This document shows positions 25,040 through 35,698 of a DNA stretch of 64,000 nt, in pieces. The notes below the pieces were generated by a model that made no database searches, was not told the origin of the DNA, and was given only the letters and a program-made list of their open reading frames with translations. Source of the DNA: Isoetes taiwanensis (Eukaryota > Streptophyta > Lycopodiopsida > Isoetales > Isoetaceae); contig JAJEKV010000002.1 of assembly GCA_021234155.1 (NCBI GenBank), positions 21,603,726 to 21,667,725 of the forward strand. Reading direction: 5' to 3'. Position numbers and translations under genes: made by a program. Each line of letters begins with the position of its first letter. Within the stretch, counting starts at the first letter, position 1.

Positions 25040-25216
25040 TGTATGTGCCACCATTGAACAACAGAAGCCTTCACAGGTTCTTGTTGTACAAGCATCATAT
25101 ATGCAGTGTAGGAATTTCCAAAAAGATCCTTGTTGTTGGTAGAGCTTCCATTGTGTCACAAAATGGCCTGAAGTCCCATGGAACTCAATAACTTTATGCA
25201 TTAAATATCTCTTCAA
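25040..25216 (-). pseudogene. Exon-like host fragment, unidentified
   Basis: In one minus frame the stretch before a GT (near 25040) reads NSYTAYMMLVQQEPVK then VVQWWHIQ, with coding-like composition. A stop and frame change lie upstream. The NSYTAYMML string loosely recalls the end of a ubiquitin-specific protease domain, but this is a guess. It is probably a captured and decayed exon inside the CACTA element. Confidence 0.25.
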
Positions 25217-25507
25217 TATGATTCATCAAAACAGAACTTATTCTCGAGAGCATGAGAAAGATTCAAAACATACTGTATCAAAATCAAGCTTATTTGAACA
25301 AAAATGGTTGGCAACATCACAATGAGAAACAGAACTTTTCTGTTAATAGACCAGATTCTCCGGATTCCCAATCAACCCGCACTTAAATTAAATCAACCTG
25401 CACAATCAGACATCCAGCTACAAGCATGGATCATAAATGTTATTCTCCATTCTTAATGTGCAAATAACTTTCTTGATTACAATGTGAACCCAAAGCTAAG
25501 ACTTTCT

Positions 25508-25735
25508 ACGGTACTAATGTGCCATAGACTTTTCTACATGCCAATGCCAATGTAAGTGACAATAAATGCCATTGGATTTCCTTAAACGTTCATGTAAACC
25601 CATCATAAATGACATTATCCATTTCCAATGTGCCATTGACTTTCCTGCATGCCAATGTACAAACCCCACCATAAATGCCATTGTCCATTTCCAATGTGCC
25701 ATTGACTTTCATGCATGCCAATGTACAAACCCATA
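25508..25735. repeat. Tandem repeat of about 65 bp
   Basis: Three to four units containing CCAATGTGCCATTGACTTTC and CATGCCAATGTACAAACCC with ATAAATGCCATT. Confidence 0.85.
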
Positions 25736-26542
25736 ACATAGTGCAAATATTGATCTAAATTTAGCAGTAATGGTATCAAGTACAATGTACAGGCATTGAG
25801 CTCAAGGTACAAGGTACTCTGATTGATGCAGAGAAGGCCTAAAGATGGGTATTTTGCTTGCGTTGCTTCAGGAAAGAATGCGCACTCTTAAGCCAAAATA
25901 AAAAACATTGACGTTGAAGTAAATGTTAAGAGCAAGATAATATTGAACAGGTTTTATCCTCCAAAGGGAGCATTTATACAATTCTGTAAAGGATCGACTC
26001 ACTTCATGTGGACTAATACACCACCTTCTTGTATCATGGTACTATGTTTGCATCATCCCTTTGATATCATATTTCTGAACCACACAAACGATGATGTAAA
26101 GAAGCTTCATCTTTTACTCTTCCACCTGATAAGAAGATGAATCAAGTTTATATATGGAAGCCTTGATCTACCTTCTATAAATAAATTACTTGACCTTGCA
26201 AAAGGCAGAACTTTCCATTTTATGTTAATATCTCTGCTGTCATTCAAGCAAGGTAACAAACTAACCTTTTTATTTCTTAAACCATTTTGACTAGATGTAC
26301 ATCTTTTTCTATTTTTAACATGCTCTGTAGTCTGAAATGCTTCAAATCTGTGCAAAATCCAGCTTATTGGCCCTCCCTAAAGGCAGCATCGTTTAATGCT
26401 TTCCTGCATTTATGCATCCAAGCAACAAAACACCAAGAAAATTGGCACCAACTTGAGGTGCAATCTAAGATTGAAAATTTGATGTAGAAACATTATGCAA
26501 TTACAACTGTTTTGTAAGCATACAGGAAAGACGAAATTTGAG

Positions 26543-27070
26543 TTTCTATTTCGTATTTTCTTCTTCGCTTAAAGCTGGCCTGTTTCCAATAGGATTTCCA
26601 CCATTTGGACCTCTCCTTCCTTGGGCAGCTGCTGGCATATTGAAAATAAGAGCAGTCAGTTGAGGCCGAACGGGCCATAAGTCAAATTTCCCTGGAGTTA
26701 CAGGGGCCACATTTAATGCCAATTCATCTGCAAAAAATCAATATCCTGATTTTTTCTTGGGGGAATATCACTTTTTGTAAGAAGCTGCACCTTATTTGTA
26801 CATGCTAGGCTTTAAATTTAAAACTTGAATATAAAAATGACTACTAATTCACCTACCTGGCGGTGCTTTGGACATTGGATCCTCAAAACAACTTGGAGTA
26901 GATGCAAATGTATATTGCCCTGCATGTTGTCTCCGGAGCCATGTTTTTCTTGTAAACTGGAGCAGAACACACGTTAAGTGGCTATGGAATGACTTACTTG
27001 CATAGCCTGTGCTGTAATTGGTATCTCCCAGCACTTCCCATTTGGCATTTATGTCAACTCTGCAACACAT
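26543..27070 (-). pseudogene. Two spliced exons of a host gene captured in CACTA
   Basis: The upstream exon (to 26874) encodes TRKTWLRRQHAGQYTFA and ends PMSKAPP at GTAGGT. The downstream exon (26729-26543) begins after a CAG and continues in frame as DELALNVAPVTPGKFDLWP, then RPQLTALIFNMPAAAQ, to a TAG. The joint keeps the frame across the intron, which is strong evidence of real exons. I do not recognise the protein. The fragment looks like the C-terminal end of a gene, carried on the minus strand. Confidence 0.45.
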
Positions 27071-27675
27071 GCTTATGGCTCCATAACTTGATTTGAATAT
27101 TGCCCTATTGCATGTTCAACTGTTTGCCCTATTGCATGTTTCCTCCTGACTATTGCTTAATAGTATAAGGCAAACGTGAGAAAGAAGATCCACAAGAGAT
27201 GCTTTTCTCTAGAAACAGATGAAATCTGCAAAAATGGAATCGAGGAAGGAAGGTAACTTGAGAGCAAATGACGCAGAAGCTTTCACTTTAAAGATTTTTG
27301 AGACCCTGTGTAGCACTCCAGTCGTTGTCCCTTGTACCCAATTCACTCTCACTTACACAGCTTAGGCAGCGATGAAAAACGGCCAAGCATAGCCTTCTAA
27401 AAATCACAATTTATTGGCCCACACAATGAAAAACTACTTTTTATACCCATTGATAGGACTGGTTTACCAAATATTCATCCCATCCTCTACCTAGAACCCT
27501 TGCTCTGTGGCATCCTACTCATTGAAAGCCTTGTGCTGGAGAAGTATAATTGTCAAAGTGGATCACGTTCTCATGGCTAAAATATGTTCGAGGCTTGGTA
27601 CCCCATACGGCACTGAAATTCCTTAAAGACAGAGTTGCTGCAAGAGGACATCCTGTAGCAACATACCAGAAAAAC

Positions 27676-27826
27676 ATACCAGAGAAGAGGTTTTGCAGAC
27701 CTCTTGGCGCTGATAGACACGCAAAGGGATGAACTTGTTATTAGTCTAAGATCTGCACAATGCCATTTCGTGCGAGGGTCGAAGGAGAGGAAGTAAGATA
27801 AACACCAACGGGAGTCAGATCTGCCA
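27676..27826 (-). pseudogene. First-exon-like fragment, RPA70-like N terminus
   Basis: ATG at 27826 opens MADLTPVGVYL and continues to NGIVQILD before a stop. The pattern LTP...G(I/V)VQ(I/V)LD resembles the start of replication protein A large subunits. Immediately after, another frame reads LRLITSSSL, as expected for the same protein, so a small deletion at a short direct repeat (ATCTTAG) may have broken the frame. A CACGTG G-box lies upstream near 27955. No other RPA domain was found. Confidence 0.3.
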
Positions 27827-27989
27827 TACCCTAACAGATCGGCCGCGCGCGAACAGAGAAGAAGATTTTTCAAGTACTTTCTAATTTTCATGGCCGTCCG
27901 ATGCGAAATTAGGGAAACTAATGGTTGAGATGGAAAACAGCCGACGTGGCAGGACACGTGGCATAGCTCAGAACGCAGAAAGTGGGCCG

Positions 27990-30124
27990 GGGGGTTAGGC
28001 AACCCTGCTAAAGATTTCTACATTTTATTGATTCGTTTTTTTTACTACCCCTTTTTCTTTCTTGTGATTTTGCTTTCTTTAGTGGTTCATGTTTTTATGG
28101 TAAATTCGGGACCCTTAGATTGTGAAAAATTCCATGGAATCTTCTGCATGGAAGATCAGCATTTTTTCCGCTTAAAAACTCTTGCAGGAAGCAATGGTGC
28201 GAAATATTTCAAGCTATATAAAATTTATTATCACGACATAGAGCAATGGTTGTACTTTTCCACAAGGAAAAAAAGAACAAGTTGTTTGCCTATGGCTTGC
28301 AGGCAAGGCCACAATCTTGAATAACCGCCATAGGTAATTTGCCCTACATCTCTCATTGCGGATCACACATCCACATTCTGACCCTTATCCCTTATCCCTT
28401 CTTTATCCTGCTGAATAATCGCTACAACCTCTACAATCGCTGGAGGATCCACAACAGAAACCCTCCTGCAGTATTTCCAACCTGAACCCTAGTAGGCAGA
28501 AACCGAGGCAAGAGGAATCGAACCCCCAAGCCGGAGCGGCCTCACCAAAGCCCTGTTTTAGCGATCATGCTCAATCCAGCAAGGACAGCAAAGGACTTAC
28601 ATGAGCTGATCATTACATTCATCAGCAAAGGGTTTGTAGCCCATGAAGCCTAGAGTACAGTACAACGGACAATAAAACAAGGGAACTTCCTGGGGCTCGA
28701 TCCTATCACACTACTTATGAAGCTGAACACATGTAGGTATGCTCCATCAGATTCGGCATGCCTCTCAATGCTGGAAGCTCGTGTCAATTGCCGGGCAGTT
28801 TCTACTTCTGGCCCGAGCAAATCCCATCCCTCGACCATTTACACAGGAAGCACTCGAAAAAAAAAGTCAAGAAATTAAGTAGCTCTAAAATTAGCAACAA
28901 GCACCTCAAATTTGGTATTTATACGATCACAAATACAATACTGCCTAGAAATCTGATGCCCAACCACTGCCTGAATACCCTCCCACAATACACAAAAGAT
29001 TGTGCAAACTTTATCCTAGGGTATGGTAAAAACATTTTTTACATTTTCTCGAATTGTTTTTTACTTGTTTCTTTTATGATTTTCCTAAGCTATGGTTTCG
29101 GTGTTCTCCATAGTTAATAGAAAAACATAAAAATGTGTTGTCGCACAAAGGGTTGCCCTAATGTGCTTTCATCAAAGCAGGAAGAAAATTATTCTGTAAG
29201 CATCTTCCAAGAATGAGAATCTTCATCCCCAAAGACATATTGCCCTCGCGCTTTCGTGTAAGTTCATTTGATATGCAAATTGTGCTCCATAAATCCAAGT
29301 CTTTGACCAACAAGAGGTACATAATAATGCATATAGCCACCCTGTGATCATAAGAAGATTGATCTTTCTATAGAAAAGGTGATTCCAATGTATTCATTTC
29401 TCAACCAACTAGATAAGGATACATGGTATTATCTTCGTGAACACTATCGGTCATATCTATAAAGTACAAAAATGACTATCAAATTATGCCATGAGATCAC
29501 TAAACTAATTGCCACCAAGGATATAAAAGTACCCCAGATGGGCCGATGTTGAAACATGATATGTTCATCTTGTTATTGAACCAAAGTGTGCATGCACCAT
29601 AGTGTTCAGAACCTCCCTCATGTATAAAAGCTCCCTTGAACCGATAACTATTTTATTACACTGCAATTAGGAAAAAAACTTGTTTAGTTTGCGATTGAAA
29701 TTTTTTGCCAACTTGTGATACTCACCCCCAAGGAATTACAATACTCAATATCATCACTTTTGATGGTGAGAACACGTGGGAAGCCTTGTCATGGTTAAGT
29801 TTAATCATAACATTTAGAAGTAAATTTAGCCTTCTACTATCAATGCCAGCATCTGTCAACTTGGAATGACTGGCAAAAAGTAAAGATGCACCAAAGCAGA
29901 CTCCCACTATGATCATACCATCTAATAAAATTGCATAATTTGCCATCACAGATTCTGCAAACAATTTGTTTGTGCATGATAAAGCAATGCAATGACGGAA
30001 AAAATAATCTTCCCATTTGCCACGAGTTATCTACTACCACGCACTGGGATGCTTCCATCAAGTTGTGTGTCACAGCAGGCTGGAAAGCACTATATGTCAT
30101 GCAGAGCAATAGCCACAAGGCAGA
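27990..30124. other. CACTA interior, mostly unassigned
   Basis: No gene was recognised. A stretch at 28505-28560, read on the minus strand, contains a tRNA T-arm-like GGTTCGATTCC, but no full cloverleaf was found. Confidence 0.3.
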
Positions 30125-30925
30125 GTTGTATGCATGGGGCCGCCAGTCACACCTGTTCAGGGCCTTGGTCGAGCCAGTTCTCCTGTACGGGGCAGAGGTG
30201 TGGGGTCCGGTGATATCCCTCGCCACTTGGAATGACCTGCAGCAGGTACAAAAGGCCTTCTTAGCACAGGCATTTGGGGTGAAATCCACAGTTCCATATC
30301 AGATCCTGCTCCAGGAGACGGGTTTTCTACCCCTTCAAAGGGTTGCACTGGAATGCCATATCATTTACTTTCAGAAGGTAGTTAGTATGGGTGATGCCCG
30401 ATTGCCCAACCTTGCATTGGCAGTAGCAATGGGCCCACAGCGCCTCAAAGCCTATTGGAAGGACAAGCAAGCTCAGTGGTTCTCACATTGGAATGTGCAG
30501 ACACACAGATGGGGGCGAAAGAGCACAATGCATTGCGGCATTATCTAGACACTAGCTTCCTTACCAAGCTCTGGGATGCAGATGCCCTACTGCATGTTAA
30601 AATGGCATACTACATGCAGCAAGTCAACCCCATGCTCACAAGAGACCCACAACACTCCTTGCACACGCATTTGCCCATGAAGAAGCACAGACTGATAGCT
30701 TCCATTCACACGGGTGCGTGCACCGCCTTCGCATTGAGACAGGGCGATGAACTCGGGAGCCACGTGAGGACAGGTTCTGTCAGTATTGCCAATAGAGTGT
30801 CATTAAGAATGAATGTCATGCCCTTCAGACCTGCCCAGCGTTCGATAATATCCGGGCACAGTATATTCAGTTAATTGTGGTTCACCAACCCCTGCTTGAG
30901 CTGTTGAACACGGCGTATGTGGGCT
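30125..30925 (+). pseudogene. LINE ORF2 C-terminal remnant
   Basis: RALVEPVLLYGAEVWG followed by LQQVQKAFLAQAFGV is the typical region after the reverse transcriptase of plant LINE ORF2 proteins. Further on come HYLDTSFLTKLWDADAL and a Cys-His cluster (CQYC then NECHALQTCP) typical of the LINE C-terminal finger. Stops and frame changes near 30455-30550 and 30760 show decay. The RT catalytic core and endonuclease are absent. It lies inside the CACTA element, so it is an older passenger or was captured with it. Confidence 0.7.
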
Positions 30926-31386
30926 TGTTGATATCATGACAATAATATATCACAAAACATGATATAAATATGCCACAAAATTGGCCACAAAAGATTAGAA
31001 CCAACGAGATTATACTTGACACAAACTTATTGATATGATTGACTCTAAAATATGTCACAAACATTACACAATAGTTGACGCAATTAGTATTACAAAACCT
31101 AACATAAAAGTACCAAAAATATGACACATCCTTTTCAAAAAAGTGACGCTATAATTGACACAACTTCAATGACGCAAGTTTCGACACAATCAAATAAATT
31201 TGTGTCACTTTTGAGCTTCTGACACAAATTTGACAAACCTTCAAATGTAGTGACACAGGAATTGACGCAAAATCCCTATCCTCTTGTAGTGATGTTTTTG
31301 GCATATCCATGTCAGATAGTTGTTATTGATGGTGATGTCTCTTATCTAGCAGAAGACAAAGATCTAAACCGGACACTAGGCTACAG

Positions 31387-31418
31387 ACCCAGTGTGGCGG
31401 CGCACCTCTTCCAAAAAG
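31387..31418 (+). other. Sixth 32-nt microexon-like module
   Basis: It is preceded by CAG and followed by GT. The core is the same as in the 17651-19220 cluster and the length is again exactly 32 nt (RPSVAAHLFQKG frame). It lies 96 bp beyond the CACTA end and 146 bp before the ATG of the methyltransferase-like gene. Joined to a CAG acceptor at 31513, a third frame stays open into that gene, so it may be a 5' exon. Confidence 0.5.
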
Positions 31419-31532
31419 GTTGGCACTTTCATTCATAATGTTTGTTTGTTAAACCAAAAATAAGGTTCAATGCATTCATTTTATATATATTGAATACTTT
31501 AGGTGTTGTGCAGATTAGGGACATGGTCTGTT

Positions 31533-34500
31533 ATGGTTCACACTAGAAACAAAACTCCCATCCCATTTGTTCCTCTAGCTTACACACCACCAAAGAGAAG
31601 GCGACAGAAGCATTCACATTCACTGGAGGTATCCAAAGAAGAAACAAAATCTATAGCCCCCGATCTAGTGTTAACCGAATCAGCAATGACCAAAGATATA
31701 AAAAGTCCAATGGCAAAGAAAGGCAAACCAAGTGATGTTCAGGATATGACTGCCACTGATCCAGAATTTGCACAGGTGAGTGGTTCTCGAATTGGATCAT
31801 TTTCTTTTTCTCCCCGTGAAATATTTAATCATGAACTTTGTATAGGTTTTTGCTCACGAGATGGTGGCTGACATAATGAGCAAATGTCGCATTGAGAGAG
31901 GAACAGAGCCTCCCAAGATTCCCCTTTGTCGTGTTTTGCGAAATGAAGCCGTGCGTCCAGTCTCAAAATCTGATACTAAGATGAGGGATATACTTCGTAA
32001 TGATGGATATTTACCTGAGAAGGGAAAATTTGTGCTATCTATGAAATCCATTAAGGGATGTGATGTTCCAGTTACGGACTCTATTCGCTCTAAATGGGAT
32101 GATTACTGGAATGAAGTTAACGATGACTTTGAGAAGGAACTTGAAGCTTCCGAGGAGTGGAAGGACTTGTCAGGTAAAATGTTCCTTTGTTGGGATGGTA
32201 ACCATAGAACAGTAGCATGGATGGGGGAGGTACGTTACAACCATCAATTCTGTTATGAGAAGAGCAGGCACATTCGAGTCGAAGTGTCTTTCATTGACGT
32301 GGAGAAGTGTCATGTTCAACAACTCATTTCGGCCCTCAATAGAGTTAACGAGTAAGTGGGTTGAATGTTTTGCATTGTTATGGTTTTGAATTTTGTTGAT
32401 GATTTTCATGTGTATTTCAGGTTGAATGAAGATGGTGTTGTTCATAACACAATGAAGGATACAATATATAGTGTCCACAAAATTGTACAGCAAATCCAGA
32501 GCAATATTTTTCCAAACTGGATCCTCAATAGTTGGCTACATTAAAGATTAAAGATAATGCTTTTTCCAGCACTGGCACGGAACAATGGTATCAATTACCA
32601 CGTTTGGCTTACTACAAGATACTATTCCAGGTTACATGACATACTTGTTTATTAACCCTTTTAAATTTATTGTCCTCATTTGTGTGCTCATAACAAATTG
32701 GATTGTCCTTGTAATTGTGATAGAGACAAATGGATAAGGAGATAGCAGTTGAATTGGCAGCAGCAAAAGTGAGTGATGACAAAGAGGCCTTGCGGACAAC
32801 AGCCACAAGAAGGGTCCAAGATAAATGGGTACAGAAAATGGGAAAGTTGCTTGCCATAGTCAATCCTGCATTGGGTCCAAGTTGGTTAGATGCTGTTACT
32901 AGAGCTGATTTTGACACCAAAGCTTCGCGATTGTCCATTGAAAAGTTGCTTGACATGGTGAAGGCTAAGGTACCCAATGACATAAGAGATCGTTGGGTGC
33001 ATTGGATGTCGTCTGGGTCTGCTATCCACAGCACGTATGGGATGCCTAAGGGTGACAAAAGCTTTAAGGACTGGATAAAAAAGGAAGTTTGGTTGGAGCA
33101 CTTGGTTAAGAAGTCTTGTGGTCTTCACTGAGACTTCTGCAATATATCAATTGCAGATTCAAGTTCCACATGGTGCAGACCTGGAAAGTTGGTTCCGAGC
33201 CTTCAAATTAAAGAACAGAGCCAATATGTTCAAGCCATATCACAAACATATGTCTGCAACTACGGCTCCTGTCTCTTCCTATGAGATAGATAGAAGTTCA
33301 AGAAGAGTAGCCTACAGGTATAAAAGTTTCTGCATTTATTTCTCTTGTAAGAATCCGTCTAAATGTTATGTGCAATTTTGCAGATATTACATACACATTC
33401 TCAGTGAAATTTTTTTAGCAAATCTTCCAACTGAATTGGAATGTTGGAAGTCCTCAGATGAAAATTCCATGTGCTCAAAAAAGGGGAACTTGGATAGGCC
33501 AGGTGGTCTAAGTGATTATGAAGCTCAAAATTGTTTTTGGTGGATAGATTTTGCTAGTGGAGAATATCCATTAAGTGAGGAGGAAGAGTATAAGGCAAAT
33601 GTGAAAGTTTCAGTGCTCAAGAGCAAAGTGGATTCTAGTGAAAAGATAAAAAGAAGTTTGGATGCTCCAATCGATAAAAGAGATGTGAAAAGAAAGAGAA
33701 AAAATCAAGAAAAGTCACAAGCGTCTGGTACATAATTTTACTCATTTTTTTGCATTCATGTGAATATAGATCTTTCACAAACATGTGACACTTTCTTAAA
33801 CATGTGGCAGCTACTGCAACAATTGATTTGGATTTATCCGAGGCTACTTCAGAGGAAGATGTCCAATATTTTGACATTGCCAAGGTGGTTACAAACACTT
33901 CGCTTGAATTGCATTGTGGAGACATTTTGAGTACGTATGAACAATATTCAAAGAAGATAGAAGCTCCAGTTTTTCAAAATGTTAGAGATTTTGCAAAGAG
34001 AAATGCTAGGAAGTCGCATGAGTATAAGAGAGGTGGTAATGTCAGGGATTGGGGGTTTGAGTTAATATTTATTGATTTCCCTACAAATAACATGTCATGC
34101 GGGGAAGATTTTGAGATTCCTCCATGGAACGTATGCAACACTTCTTTAATCCAAGCCTCTTTCTCGTTCGGCACATTGTGCCTTGATGATGATGGCTGGT
34201 TGGTCTCCATTTCTTCGGTTGAACAAGCAAGAATAGTGGAGAGGCCTTTAGAACTTGCTACTTGCATCAGGATGCCCCTTTCGGATACATAAAGGACAGA
34301 ATTGGGAAGTTCACAAGCAACGTGTTGCTAGTGACTGTATGGTCAAGAAAGGGTACTTCACCAAGCATTTAGAGTAATGTTCAGTTCTCAAGTAAGTGAT
34401 CTTCAATTTTTTCTATTACATTATAAGCTATCTTATTTGATGTGTATTGATTTTATGTTTTAGTTTTACTATATCTGGTTTCATGTTTTATTAATATTTG

Positions 34501-34890
34501 TCCATTTCAGACAAACGTCTTTCAATCTCCAATCTATCTCTTGCTCATTTCTTCATGGAAGGCAGTAAACTTACAGCAAGTCCTACTACGCCTGGTAGGA
34601 AATCCACCGAGAAGTCCATTTCTTTCATGGAGTTTATTATTGAGAATTTTAGTCCAAGAGAAGGCTTGGTATTGGACCTACTTAGCGGCACAGGTTCAGC
34701 ATTGGTAGCATCTGCTATTTTATCTCGTCACTGCTATGGATTAGACAATGATAAACTGTTAGTGGATCATGTAAAGGCATCTCGTCTTTCAGGCTTAGCA
34801 AGTGTTTCACAAAGGTTTGATAAAAGGAACATTGATCATCCCGAGGATTCAGACGACGAAGTGGCAGAGGAAGATGAAGAACCTTCATAG
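31533..34890 (+). pseudogene. ParB-like / beta-class N4-N6 DNA methyltransferase-like gene
   Basis: Exon-like blocks: 31533-31775, 31846-32351, 32421-about 32620, about 32727-33130, 33147-33318, about 33383-33735, 33811-about 34370 and 34511-34890. Most have GT-AG borders. Block 2 holds MFLCWDGNHRTVAWM, matching the DGxxR motif of ParB-like domains. Block 7 holds FELIFIDFPT, in the place of catalytic motif IV ([S/D/N]PPY/W) but degenerate. The last block has KSTEKS, then GLVLDLLSGTGSALVASAIL and HCYGLDND, a clear SAM-binding motif I in the motif IV-before-I order of beta-class enzymes. ParB plus methylase pairings are common in phages and bacteria. Frameshifts near 32500-32530, 33110-33150 and 34260 indicate decay or unmodelled splicing. 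4mC methyltransferases are known from liverworts, but homology is untested. Confidence 0.6.
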
Positions 34891-35429
34891 TATGTTTGTT
34901 TTTTTCTACTGTAATTCTTTAGCATTTATGTCAATGCTACTTAACTTTTTTTACGTATTAGCATTCTTCCTGTGTATGCAGAATCAGTAGCATCACTATT
35001 GTCAACAAGGGAATTCCCAATTCAAGTGGAAAGGAGACGTCGACGTTGTCGGCTTGTAGATGATGAGTGTGCAGAAGGATGACGACTTCTTATGGCTGTA
35101 TTTTCATAACATTATTGTTTCTCATAGTTTTTTGGCTTCCATTGTTTACTTCAAACAATTTGCTTTACAATGCTCTCTTTTTCTATGCCTATACTGTGGA
35201 CATGATAATAACAATATGAACACTAACGCAATTATATTTATTATAATAGTATGGGCAGTATGATGTATGGACATAACATAGTAAGGAGTATGGTGTATTT
35301 ATTATAATTGTATGGACAATATACTACTTTGGTGTAGTTATATTTATTATAATATAGTCTAGAAGTGCATCTTTTATACCACAAAATTAAAAAAAAAAAA
35401 AGACACAATAACATTACCACATTACAGAT
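34891..35429. other. AT-rich spacer
   Basis: 3' flank of the methyltransferase-like gene, with TATTTATTATAAT repeats (35220-35360) and an A-run near 35390. No gene seen. Confidence 0.45.
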
Positions 35430-35590
35430 TAAGAAGCTTGGTGACAATAGCAATTTGTGATATGAAAATAGAAGATGCTCAATCACAAAGGAAATTCTGG
35501 AAAAAGTTGAATAAAGTGATGATATCTAAGGGTTACGAGCCTGCTCAATTTCATGGATTTATGGCTGATGAAGCTCAGGCAAATTGGATA

Positions 35591-35698
35591 TGTGACGTCC
35601 CCTACTCGTATACGGTGCACTCACCGTATACAAACAGGAGTTCACCCCCCATACCAGCTCCATGCTGATACAAGGCCCTCCACGTATCACTGCAACCT
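35591..35698 (-). repeat. Remnant 3' LTR (108 bp)
   Basis: Nearly identical to 38816-38923 (shares ATACAAACAGGAGTTCA and CCATGCTGATACAAGGCCCT), then diverges abruptly into the C-terminal coding sequence of the minus-strand frame. Confidence 0.85.

Larger units (their letters stand above)
20012..31291. mobile_element. CACTA (En/Spm-like) element, 11.3 kb
   Basis: The left end CACTACAACAGAATAGGG and the reverse complement of the right end, CACTACAAGAGGATAGGG, share about 26 of 31 positions including a downstream CGTCAA. Both subterminal zones (20012-20700 and 30930-31291) are packed with TGACGC, GTGTCA and GTCAA motifs in both orientations, as expected for transposase-binding repeats. The 3-bp duplication is not evident (TAT against ATG). 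No TNP2-type transposase was recognised, so it is probably non-autonomous. The cargo includes exon-like host fragments and a LINE relic. Confidence 0.8.

Noticed and set aside
28490-28570. tRNA-like T-arm GGTTCGATTCC on the minus strand
   Set aside because: No matching acceptor stem, D-arm and anticodon arm could be folded; at best a degraded organelle-type or SINE-derived tRNA piece.
20009-31294. A 3-bp target duplication for the CACTA element
   Set aside because: The flanks read TAT and ATG and do not match; the element call rests on TIRs and subterminal repeats only.
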